A program made the translations under genes and the position numbers. Positions 6,915 through 14,689 of a stretch of 28,120 bases of DNA are shown here, piece by piece. The first letter of the stretch is position 1. Each line of letters starts with the position of its first letter. This DNA is from DATDCV01 sp036524155 (GTDB taxonomy: Bacteria; Verrucomicrobiota; Verrucomicrobiia; Limisphaerales; UBA8199), in NCBI GenBank assembly GCA_036524155.1, contig DATDCV010000086.1, forward strand, positions 1 to 28,120, read 5' to 3'. The notes under the pieces are model-generated. The model did no database searches. It was not told the DNA's origin and was given only the letters and a program-made list of their open reading frames with translations.

Positions 6915-8714
6915 ATGACACCCTTTTGGCTGCATCCTTCACTGATCCTGATTTTCGGCGCGCTGCTGCTGCCGCTGGTGCCGGCGCGTCTCAAGCGCGG
7001 TTTTCTGGTGCTCGTGCCGCTGGGGGTTTTTGCGCGGGTCCTGACGATGAGCCAGGGCACGTTTGGCGAGGTGCACGTCCTGGATTGGGCGTTGGTTTTC
7101 GGGCGGGTTGACGCGTTGAGCCAGGTTTTCGGCTACATTATGGCGCTGATGTGCATCCTGGGCACGCTCTACGGCCTGCACGTCAAGGAAGACACGCAGC
7201 ATATCGCCGCCTGGTTCTATGTCGCGGGCTCAATCGGCGCGATTTACGCCGGGGACTTCATCGTGCTTTTCCTGTTCTGGGAGCTGATGGCGTTTTCGTC
7301 CGTGTTCCTGATTTGGTTCCGTCGGCGGCCGCAGTCCTTGGGCGCTGGCTTCCGTTACCTGCTGGTGCACGTCGCCGGCGGATTAGCCTTGCTTGGCGGA
7401 ATGGTGTGGCACTGTAAAACGCAGGGCAGTTGGGCTTTCATCCAGTTGGATGTGCACAATCCAACGCCGGCCATATACCTCATCATGGTGGGCTTTATTC
7501 TGAACGCCGCGGTGCCCCCGCTGCATGCGTGGCTGCCGGACGCCTACGGCGAAGCGACGTTTAACGGGTCGGTGTTCATGTGCGCGTTCACGACCAAGAC
7601 GGCGGTGTATGCGTTGTGCCGCGGGTTTGCCGGCATGGAAATTCTCGTGCCGCTCGGCGTGGCGATGGCCCTTTACGGCGTTATTTACGCCGTTCTTGAG
7701 AACGACTGCCGCCGGCTGCTGGCCTACCACATCATTAGCCAGGTCGGCTACATGGTCGCCGGCGTCGGCCTCGGCACGCAAATGGCTGTCAACGGCGCTT
7801 GCGCTCATGCCTTCGCTCACATCCTCTACAAGGGGCTGCTCTTCATGGGTTGCGGGTCGGTACTGCATATGACCGGCGAGAGCCGGTTCACCGAGCTGGG
7901 CGGGCTCTGGAAGAAGATGCCTTTGGCTTTCGTCTTCACGCTGATTGGCGGCCTCTCGATCTCGGCGTTCCCTCTATTTAGCGGGTTCGTCAGCAAGTCG
8001 ATGATCGTTTCCGCTGGCTTCGAAGAGAAAAAGCTCTGGGTTGGGTTCCTGTTGCTACTCGCCTCGGCCGGCACGTTCCTGCACACCGGCCTGAAAGTGC
8101 CGTATTTCATCTGGTTCGGGAAGAACAAGCCCAAGCCGGAAGTATGGAACCGCGCCGCCGAGCCGCCGGCGAACATGAACATCGCGATGGCGATCACCTC
8201 GTTCCTGTGCATATTCATCGGCTGCTACCCGGTGTGGCTCTATCGGATGCTGCCCTATCCCGACGAGGCGATGAAGTACCTGCCGCAGGTTTACAGTTCC
8301 TATCATATTTCAGAGACCTTGCAGATCCTGCTGTTCACCGGTCTGGGCTTTTTCCTCCTGCTCAAGAAACTGGTGCCGGACCCGACGATCAGCCTCGACA
8401 TGGACTGGTTTTACCGCATGGGCGGCCGCGCGTTTTTGTGGGTGGCGCGCAAGCCGGTGCAGATCGCGGACACGTTCGTGGGCGAGCTCTATCGCCTCGC
8501 CGGCCTGGTCCCGCTGATGATCACCGCGAGCGTCGCCGGGATCTTCGACAACCGCATCATCGACGGCTTTGTCGACGGCCTGGCGGAAAGCATTCGGGGG
8601 ATTGGGCAACGGCTGCGGTGGGCGCAGCGCGGGCAGATGCAGGAGAGCCTGGCCTTCGCCTTCGTGGTCGCCGCCGTCCTGATTGTGGGATTTGTTTTCT
8701 ACTGGAGCAGATAG
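6915..8714 (+). CDS. NuoL-like antiporter subunit with C-terminal lateral-helix extension (MrpD-related)
   Basis: This 599-residue membrane protein is of the same antiporter family. It carries Glu123 (FLFWELMAF), Lys228 (TTKTAVYAL), Lys306 (HILYKGLLF) and Lys361 (GFVSKSMIV). The usual helix-7 lysine before PPLHAWLPDAYGEAT is replaced by Asn197. The region after the core has an extra helix near 436-455 and a long amphipathic segment. It then ends with DNRIIDGFVDGLAESI, a Gln/Arg-rich turn and a terminal helix. This resembles the NuoL C-terminus, where a lateral helix runs along the membrane arm. I infer that it is the distal L-type subunit. Databases may label it Na+/H+ antiporter subunit D. 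Its stop abuts nuoM. Confidence 0.88.
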   Translation: MTPFWLHPSLILIFGALLLPLVPARLKRGFLVLVPLGVFARVLTMSQGTFGEVHVLDWALVFGRVDALSQVFGYIMALMCILGTLYGLHVKEDTQHIAAWFYVAGSIGAIYAGDFIVLFLFWELMAFSSVFLIWFRRRPQSLGAGFRYLLVHVAGGLALLGGMVWHCKTQGSWAFIQLDVHNPTPAIYLIMVGFILNAAVPPLHAWLPDAYGEATFNGSVFMCAFTTKTAVYALCRGFAGMEILVPLGVAMALYGVIYAVLENDCRRLLAYHIISQVGYMVAGVGLGTQMAVNGACAHAFAHILYKGLLFMGCGSVLHMTGESRFTELGGLWKKMPLAFVFTLIGGLSISAFPLFSGFVSKSMIVSAGFEEKKLWVGFLLLLASAGTFLHTGLKVPYFIWFGKNKPKPEVWNRAAEPPANMNIAMAITSFLCIFIGCYPVWLYRMLPYPDEAMKYLPQVYSSYHISETLQILLFTGLGFFLLLKKLVPDPTISLDMDWFYRMGGRAFLWVARKPVQIADTFVGELYRLAGLVPLMITASVAGIFDNRIIDGFVDGLAESIRGIGQRLRWAQRGQMQESLAFAFVVAAVLIVGFVFYWSR

Positions 8715-10208
8715 ATGACCTACGACAACACAGTTTTAACCATCCTGATCTTCAGTCCGCTGGCGGCGGCGGGGGTCGCGATGCTGATCAGGAACGAGGA
8801 ATGGCTGCGCTGGTGGACGTTCGCCTTCACCACGGCCGCCGCGGTCTTCTCGCTGCCGCTCTTTTGGCATTTCGACCCTTCCGCGACGGCCCCGGCGTTC
8901 CAGTTCAAACAAGTGGTGCCCTGGATCCCCGCGCTCAAAATCCACTACGCGGTTGGAATTGACGGCATCAGCCTGTTGCTGGTGCTGCTGACGACGCTGG
9001 TAATGCCGCTCTGTGTGCTGGCATCGTGGCGCTACATCAAGGCGCGCGTGAAGGAGTTCATGATTTGCCTGCTCATCATGGAGACCGCGATGGTAGGCGT
9101 TTTCTGCGCGCTGGACCTGGTCCTGTTCTTTGTGTTCTGGGAGGCGATGCTCATCCCGATGGCGTTGCTGATCGGCATCTGGGGCGGCCCGCGCAAGATT
9201 TACGCCGCGCTTAAGTTCTTCGTGTACACGATGGCGGGCTCGGTTTTCCTGCTGGTGGCCATCATCGCGCTGTATCTCCAGGCGGGCAGTTTCAGCATCC
9301 CCGACATGGTGGGTAAGAACTTCTCCCAGCAATTCCAGATCTGGATTTTCCTGGCGTTTTTCATCTCGTTCGCGATCAAGGTGCCGATGTTCCCGTTCCA
9401 CACCTGGTTACCCGCTGCGCACGTCGAAGCGCCCACCGCCGGCAGCGTGCTGCTGGCCAGCATCCTGCTGAAGATGGGGACTTATGGCTTTTTGCGGTTC
9501 TCGCTGCCGATGGCGCCGTATGCGACGCAGTTCTTCACGCCTTACATCCTGGCGCTGTCGGTCATTGCCATTCTGTACGGCGGCCTGACGGCACTAGCTC
9601 AGACCGACCTGAAGAAGCTCGTGGCATACTCGAGCGTCGCGCACATGGGCTTTGCGACGCTCGGTATTTTCGCCCTCAACAAAGCGGGGCTCGAAGGCGC
9701 CGTGCTGGTGATGATTAACCACGGTGTCACCACCGGGGCGCTGTTCATCGTCGTGGGCATCATCTACGAGCGCCTCCACACCCGCGAGCTCGGCGAGGCC
9801 GCGGGCATGGGCAAAACGATGCCGGTGTTCGCGATGTTCGCCGGCATTTTCGCGCTCTCGTCGCTGGCTTTTCCGGGCACCAATAGTTTTATCGGCGAGT
9901 TCCTGGTCATGGCCGGGGGCTTCAGTGTTTCCAAGGCCATGATGATTTGCGTCGTGCCCGGCGTGGTGCTCGCCGCGGCCTACATGCTCCGCATGCTGCA
10001 AAAGGTCGCCTACGGCGGCACCAGGAATCCGGACCACTCGCGGTTGAAAGATTTGGGCCTGCGAGAGGTGGTAACGCTGGTCCCGCTGCTCGTCTTTGTT
10101 TTCTGGATCGGCCTGCATCCGGAACCGTTCACGAATGTGTTGCATGCGAGCGTGCAACGGTTGATGGAACAAGCCCAAACGCCTGCGAATTACGCCGTGC
10201 TGCCCTGA
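8715..10208 (+). CDS. nuoM: NADH-quinone oxidoreductase subunit M
   Basis: NuoM is a 497-residue antiporter-like pump subunit with the full canonical set of residues: Glu143 (FVFWEAMLIP), Lys222 (FAIKVPMFPFHTWLP), Lys253 (LLKMGTYGF) and Glu395 (FIGEFLVMAG). Glutamate at the last position is specific to NuoM within the family. The helix-10 region (INHGVTTGALFIVVGIIYER) is also NuoM-like. The ATG directly follows the previous stop, with GGAG about seven bases upstream. The gene ends ten bases before repeat element B, which separates it from nuoN. Confidence 0.96.
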   Translation: MTYDNTVLTILIFSPLAAAGVAMLIRNEEWLRWWTFAFTTAAAVFSLPLFWHFDPSATAPAFQFKQVVPWIPALKIHYAVGIDGISLLLVLLTTLVMPLCVLASWRYIKARVKEFMICLLIMETAMVGVFCALDLVLFFVFWEAMLIPMALLIGIWGGPRKIYAALKFFVYTMAGSVFLLVAIIALYLQAGSFSIPDMVGKNFSQQFQIWIFLAFFISFAIKVPMFPFHTWLPAAHVEAPTAGSVLLASILLKMGTYGFLRFSLPMAPYATQFFTPYILALSVIAILYGGLTALAQTDLKKLVAYSSVAHMGFATLGIFALNKAGLEGAVLVMINHGVTTGALFIVVGIIYERLHTRELGEAAGMGKTMPVFAMFAGIFALSSLAFPGTNSFIGEFLVMAGGFSVSKAMMICVVPGVVLAAAYMLRMLQKVAYGGTRNPDHSRLKDLGLREVVTLVPLLVFVFWIGLHPEPFTNVLHASVQRLMEQAQTPANYAVLP

Positions 10209-10218
10209 CATTCCAGTG

Positions 10219-10422
10219 AAATCCGAAATCCGAAATCCGAAATCCGAAAGAAGCCCGAGATCCGGAGTCCGAATTTCGACGGCCAATGCTTTTTTTTTAG
10301 TGCCTGCCAGAATAACCGGCCGGCGGCTGAAGGAACGGAAACCACCACTCGCGGGATGGCCGATTGTTTCGGATTTCGGCCTTCGGATTTCTTTCGGATC
10401 TCAGATTTCGGATCTCGGATTT
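10219..10422. repeat. Inverted-repeat element B, second CCGAAAT-heptamer element, between nuoM and nuoN
   Basis: The left arm (10219-10278) begins with four perfect heptamers ATCCGAA and then the same CCGAAAGAAGCCCGA step seen in element A. The right arm (10366-10422) is its reverse complement, pairing at 46 of 57 positions without gaps. The right arms of A (4730-4760) and B (10381-10411) are identical at 30 of 31 bases. The middle is unrelated to A, about 87 bases long, and contains a run of nine T at 10290-10298. Shared fine structure with different middles shows a dispersed element rather than chance simple sequence. Confidence 0.85.
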
Positions 10423-10442
10423 GGGGATAGTCAGGTTCGCAA

Positions 10443-11954
10443 ATGAGCAAAGTTCTACCATTTCTACCGGAGTTGGTCCTGCTGGCCGGGGCGGCGGTGT
10501 TGTTCGTCATCACTTTGGGCGATTCGCGGGTCCGGCAAGCGCGCACCGCCGCCTTTGTCACTTCGCTGGCCGCACTCGCCGCGGCGCTGTTTTGCCTCGG
10601 GCAGGAAGGGACCTTGTTCTATGGCGCGTACCGCGTGGATCTGTTTTCGCAAATTCTCAAGGTGGTCTTCGCGGGAGGGTTCACTCTCATCCTGCTGCTG
10701 AGCGGGAACCTGTCGGACATTCGCGACGAGGTTAAGCCCGAGTATTACCTGTTTTTGACGATCAGCGTCAGCGGCTTGACGATGCTGGTGAGCAGCATCG
10801 ACATGATCACGCTGGTGGTCGCGCTCGAAGTTTCCGCGTTTCCGCTCTACTTGATGGTGCCGATGCGGCGCGAACGGAACGGGCAGCGTAGCCAGATGGA
10901 ATCCGCGATCAAGTACATCATGTTCGGCCTCGCTGCGAATGGGATCATGTTTTTCGGGATGAGTTATCTGTTCGGGATGACCGGCACCACGTCGCTGCCG
11001 GCGGTGCTGCCGAAGCTGCAGCCGGTTATCGGCACGCCTTTGGCCGTCGTCGGTTTGGCGATGACGTTCTGCGGCCTCTACTACAAGCTGGCGATTTTTC
11101 CGTTCCATTTCTGGACGCCTGATGTTTATCAGGGCGCCTCGAACGAGACTGCGAGCCTGGTCGCGTCGCTGCCCAAGATCGGCGGCGTGGCGGTGCTGGT
11201 GCGGTTTGTCTCACTGGCGACGCCGGACAACCGGACCGTCGCGCTGCTGCTGACGGTGCTGGCGGTGGGATCGATGTTCTACGGCAACCTGATCGCGCTC
11301 ATGCAGAAGGATTTCAAACGGTTGCTCGGATTCTCCGCCATCGCCCATGCCGGCTATGCGCTGGTGGGCTTTGTGGCGCTGAGCCAGGAGGGGTATTCGG
11401 CGGCGATTTACTACATCGTCGGCTACCTGCTGATGGTGCTGGCGTGCTTTGTGGTCATCTGCAAGGTCTCGCGAGACGGCACCAATGTGGCCATCGCGGA
11501 TTTGGCGGGTCTGCACCGACGCGCGCCGTTGCTGGCGCTGACGCTCGCGGTTGGCGTGTTCGCGCTGGCCGGCGTCCCGCCCTTCGTGGGGTTCATGGGC
11601 AAGCTGAGCCTGCTGACCGCGGCGCTGGCCAAAGGGCACCTGGCGCTGGTCATCCTCGCGATGATCAACGCGGCGATCGCTGTTTACTATTATTTGTCCG
11701 TGGTGCGTGAAGCCTGGTTCCGCGATCCAGGCGACTTGCCGCCCATCAAGCTGGATTGGCCGACGCGCGCCCTGTGTGTGGCGCTGATGGTTGGCATCCT
11801 GGCACTGGGTGTCGCGCCGGCGAACGTCATTGACAAAATCCAGACGTCGGTTGCCCAGGCCGGGTTCGCTGCGCCGCAATCGCCCGCGGCCCTGGCGGCG
11901 ACGGCTCAACCGGTAAAAACTGCCCGCGCGGTTGAAAGCAACGTGCATAAGTAA
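10443..11954 (+). CDS. nuoN: NADH-quinone oxidoreductase subunit N
   Basis: NuoN is the antiporter-like subunit nearest the NuoK/J/A region of the membrane arm. This 503-residue protein has the expected helix-5 glutamate, Glu129 (VALEVSAFPLYL), Lys215 in YYKLAIFPFHFWTPDVYQG and Lys245 in ASLPKIGG. The PFHFWTPDVYQGA form is specific to NuoN. The last 30 residues are Ala-rich. ATG 10443 lies about 20 bases after the right arm of repeat element B and only a weak ribosome site (CAGG) is visible. It is the last nuo gene in the cluster and is followed by a 23-bp inverted repeat. Confidence 0.96.
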   Translation: MSKVLPFLPELVLLAGAAVLFVITLGDSRVRQARTAAFVTSLAALAAALFCLGQEGTLFYGAYRVDLFSQILKVVFAGGFTLILLLSGNLSDIRDEVKPEYYLFLTISVSGLTMLVSSIDMITLVVALEVSAFPLYLMVPMRRERNGQRSQMESAIKYIMFGLAANGIMFFGMSYLFGMTGTTSLPAVLPKLQPVIGTPLAVVGLAMTFCGLYYKLAIFPFHFWTPDVYQGASNETASLVASLPKIGGVAVLVRFVSLATPDNRTVALLLTVLAVGSMFYGNLIALMQKDFKRLLGFSAIAHAGYALVGFVALSQEGYSAAIYYIVGYLLMVLACFVVICKVSRDGTNVAIADLAGLHRRAPLLALTLAVGVFALAGVPPFVGFMGKLSLLTAALAKGHLALVILAMINAAIAVYYYLSVVREAWFRDPGDLPPIKLDWPTRALCVALMVGILALGVAPANVIDKIQTSVAQAGFAAPQSPAALAATAQPVKTARAVESNVHK

Positions 11955-11959
11955 ACAGC

Positions 11960-12060
11960 CCCGGCGCGCGGACTTCAGTCCGCAGCAATTTGCGGCGTCT
12001 GAAAGGCCCTGGACTCAAGTGAACTCGAAGCCTGCTTCGGACTGAAGTCCTTGCGCCGGG
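11960..12060. repeat. 23-bp inverted repeat downstream of nuoN
   Basis: Bases 11960-11982 and 12038-12060 are reverse complements at 21 of 23 positions. The core GGACTTCAGTCCG in the left arm pairs with CGGACTGAAGTCC in the right arm. They are separated by 55 bases. The structure lies in the 169-base gap between nuoN and the GltD-like gene. It could mark the end of the nuo transcript or be a dispersed palindromic element. There is no T-run after the right arm, so a classic intrinsic terminator is not shown. Confidence 0.7.
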
Positions 12061-12123
12061 TACCGAGGCGATTGCGCTCGCGGTTCCGCCGGGAATAAAC
12101 TACTGTAGAATGTCGGCAAAGAC

Positions 12124-13572
12124 ATGAGCGATACCGGCTCCAGGAATCTGAATTCGAAGTACGCGTGGCAGGAGCTGGCCTGCCAGGGCCTGCCGCAGCG
12201 CTCGGCAGTCGAGCGGGCCGCCGACTTCCTCGAAATCTACGGGCTCTACGACGAGGCTACCGCGCGGGAGCAGGCCAGCCGCTGCATCCAGTGCCCCAAC
12301 CCAACCTGCGTGACCGGCTGCCCGCTCTGCAATCCGATTCCGCAATGGATGCAACTGACGGCCGAAGGCCGGTTTCTGGAAGCGGCGGCGGCGTTGGGCT
12401 CCGTCACCAACCTTGCCGAAATCTGCACCCGGGTTTGTCCCAGCGACCATCTCTGCGAGGAATCGTGCATCCTCAGCGGGATATCCGAGCCGGTGTCAAT
12501 CCGCGCGCTCGAGCAATTTCTGATCGATTACGCTTTTGCACACGGCCAAGTGGATACCAGCACGGCGCCGCCCAACGGTTTGAAAATCGCCGTCGCGGGC
12601 TCGGGCCCCGGCGGACTGGCTTGCGCCGAAGAACTGGCCAAACGCGGTTACGCCGTCACGGTGTTTGATTCGAGTTTGGTACCGGGCGGACTGCTCGTGG
12701 ACGGCATACCGGCCTTCAAAGTGGAACGTTCCGTGGTTCAGCGCCGGATCGAGATGCTAAAGAAACGCGGCCTGGTCTTCCGGCTCGGCGCAAAACTGTG
12801 GGACGAAGTGATGCTGACGCGGTTGCGGACGGATTTTGACGCAGTGTTCCTGGGCTTCGATTCGCGCCAGGCTCGACCTTTAGAGGTACCGGGCGCAAAT
12901 CTTAAGGGCGTCATTCAGGCCGTGCCCTTCCTGCTTCAGCAGAGCAGTTCTTTGCCACTGCATCATCCTCCGATTGATGTTCGCGGCCGTCGCGTCGTGG
13001 TGCTAGGCGGAGGCGACACGGCGATGGATTGCCTGCGGGCCGCGATTCGCTACGGAGCGCGGGAGGCGATTTGTGTTTACCGGCGCGGGCAGGAGGATAT
13101 GTCCTGCGGACGGAACGAGTATCAGGCGGCCGTTCAAGAGGGCGCGCGTTTTTTGTTCACCGCCACACCCGTCGAGATTCTGGGCGACGACCAGGGCTCG
13201 GCGAGGACGCTGCGGCTGGCGCGGACCATATTGGGCCCAGCGTCTCCTGCCGGCGCGCCCAGGCCCTTCGAGGCGCAGCGCGGCGACGAATTCGAGTTGG
13301 AGGCGGATCTGATCGTCCTGGCATTAGGGTTTGACCCCCAGCCTCTCCCTGGCGCGGAAGACTTTCGGGATCTTCGGACCAACGAGTGGGGGGGGGTGAT
13401 CGTGGACGAGCATCAGATGACCAGCCTCCCCGGCGTCTTTGCGGGCGGGGACCTGGTACGGGGGCCGACCACCCTGCTTTACGCCGTCCGCGATGGGCGC
13501 AGCGCGGCGGAACACATCCACATCTACTTTGCCTCGCGGTGCCGGGGATCGGCGCTCGACCGATCCGCGTAG
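12124..13572 (+). CDS. gltD: GltD-like NAD(P)H-dependent flavin/iron-sulfur oxidoreductase (glutamate synthase small subunit family)
   Basis: GltD-type proteins use NAD(P)H to reduce FAD and pass electrons through N-terminal 4Fe-4S clusters to a partner, classically GltB. Nine cysteines lie in the cluster region: Cys54, 57, 62, 66 and 69, then Cys101, 105, 111 and 115. The FAD-binding Rossmann motif GSGPGGLACAEELAKRG starts near residue 159, the NAD(P)H motif VVLGGGDTAMDC follows near 297, and VFAGGDLVRGP is near the C-terminus. The 482 residues match the family length. No gltB is present in the window, so the partner could be elsewhere. NfnB-like roles are possible. The gene ends at a hairpin shared with the opposite-strand gene. 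Confidence 0.85.
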   Translation: MSDTGSRNLNSKYAWQELACQGLPQRSAVERAADFLEIYGLYDEATAREQASRCIQCPNPTCVTGCPLCNPIPQWMQLTAEGRFLEAAAALGSVTNLAEICTRVCPSDHLCEESCILSGISEPVSIRALEQFLIDYAFAHGQVDTSTAPPNGLKIAVAGSGPGGLACAEELAKRGYAVTVFDSSLVPGGLLVDGIPAFKVERSVVQRRIEMLKKRGLVFRLGAKLWDEVMLTRLRTDFDAVFLGFDSRQARPLEVPGANLKGVIQAVPFLLQQSSSLPLHHPPIDVRGRRVVVLGGGDTAMDCLRAAIRYGAREAICVYRRGQEDMSCGRNEYQAAVQEGARFLFTATPVEILGDDQGSARTLRLARTILGPASPAGAPRPFEAQRGDEFELEADLIVLALGFDPQPLPGAEDFRDLRTNEWGGVIVDEHQMTSLPGVFAGGDLVRGPTTLLYAVRDGRSAAEHIHIYFASRCRGSALDRSA

Positions 13573-13593
13573 GGCAGGCACTTTGCCTGTCCC
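13572..13593. terminator. Hairpin between convergent genes
   Basis: GGGCAGGCA (13572-13580), loop CTT, then TGCCTG-T-CCC (13584-13593) form a nine-pair stem with one bulged T. It fills the whole gap between the stop of the plus-strand GltD gene and the stop of the minus-strand lipoprotein gene. That is the expected place for a bidirectional terminator. There is no long T-tract on either side. Confidence 0.5.
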
Positions 13594-14604
13594 TTAGAAC
13601 TTACGACGCGGTGCCTCGACGGGCGGACTGGCGAATGGCACAATTCTCGAGGACCCAACGGTGGGCGGCGCATAGAGCGGGTTCCACTGGTTGAGGACCC
13701 GTTCGTCCGGGTCGGGGGTAAAATTGGGATGGAGCATTGAATCAGCCGCAGCCGGGGAGGAAGCGAAGGTATCTCGACGGCCCGGTGGGTTCAGAGAGCT
13801 TGGGCCGGTATAAGCCGGCGTGGTCGCCGAGTTATTGCCGCCCAGCGGCGTGGAGAGCGGGTTTCGAACGGTGGCTGCCCACGGGGCGGGGATGTCAAGA
13901 GTTTGCCGGAACCGTTCCACGTATTCCTTGTGCGCCTTTATCTGCTCTTGCGTAAGGCCGCCTTCTTCCGGCGTGAACAAATCCGACAGCCGGCTCCGGC
14001 TGGGCGCCTGGTTGAAAACGCTGTCGCTGCCCAGCAGTTTGTCCCGCAGGCTCTTGGCGCTTTCACGGAGCCCATTCGGAAGCTTCGCGGTCTCATCGTC
14101 CAGGTCGTCGGACGGCTTCAGGCCCTGCCGCGTCGAACCATCGGGTTTCGCGGAACCCGCGCTTCCACGCGCCCGCTCATTGCCGAAGCTCCGGTATAGT
14201 TCGTCCCAGGAACCCTTCGTGCCGGAGCCTTCCAAGGCCTTAAATGGATCCTGATTAAAGGCATTCGCGTCCTCAGGTTTGGGCAGCATCCAATTGCGCT
14301 TCTCCAAATCGCTCTGCGGTCGCCGGTTAGGAACGACCACCGGTGGTGTAATGTAGCGCGGCATCAGGATGCTATCCAACGACCCTTCGGTTGAGAACGG
14401 CTGCAACGATTTGCTCAGCTCCTCCTCGAGCTGTTTCAGACCGTCCTTCCTGGGCCCGGACCGGCTCAGGTTCGTCAACGCGGCCGACAGTCCGCTGTCG
14501 GGCACGGCCGGTTTCCCCGGCGTCTCGGCACCGCACGCCAGCAAGGCACTGGCGCCGGAAAGCAGAGCGATCCAGCCGGCAACTTTCGAGGACCTGAACT
14601 TCAT
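13594..14604 (-). CDS. Predicted lipoprotein of unknown function
   Basis: I do not recognise a family. From ATG 14604 the protein is 336 residues. It starts MKFRSSKVAGWIALLSG and reaches a lipobox-like LLAC at about residues 21-24, which suggests export and lipidation of that cysteine. The frame is open 18 codons further upstream, but the signal sequence argues for the internal ATG. The rest is hydrophilic, rich in Pro, Ser and charged residues, without repeats or clear domains, and is probably largely disordered. It contains a possible helical segment near TQEQIKAHKEYVERFRQTL. It is the last gene of a minus-strand series behind the Ig protein and the pseudopilin, 85 bases downstream of the latter. 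Confidence 0.8.
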   Translation of the reverse strand: MKFRSSKVAGWIALLSGASALLACGAETPGKPAVPDSGLSAALTNLSRSGPRKDGLKQLEEELSKSLQPFSTEGSLDSILMPRYITPPVVVPNRRPQSDLEKRNWMLPKPEDANAFNQDPFKALEGSGTKGSWDELYRSFGNERARGSAGSAKPDGSTRQGLKPSDDLDDETAKLPNGLRESAKSLRDKLLGSDSVFNQAPSRSRLSDLFTPEEGGLTQEQIKAHKEYVERFRQTLDIPAPWAATVRNPLSTPLGGNNSATTPAYTGPSSLNPPGRRDTFASSPAAADSMLHPNFTPDPDERVLNQWNPLYAPPTVGSSRIVPFASPPVEAPRRKF

Positions 14605-14689
14605 TATTGCAGAAAATAGTAGCGATCGGGCCCGCGCAGTCAAAGGCCAAACCCGCACCTGATATTCGACACCGAAACCCGCGTACCGT

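Noticed and set aside
10219..10280. CRISPR array
   Set aside because: The unit is only seven bases, with no spacers of unique sequence and no cas genes.
10290..10298. Run of nine T as an intrinsic terminator between nuoM and nuoN
   Set aside because: No compact GC-rich hairpin directly precedes it; it lies within the loop of the repeat element.
9594..10561. Minus-strand open frames with repeated ISDFGFRISDF-like peptides
   Set aside because: They are readings of the CCGAAAT repeat, which is open in several frames because its period is seven.
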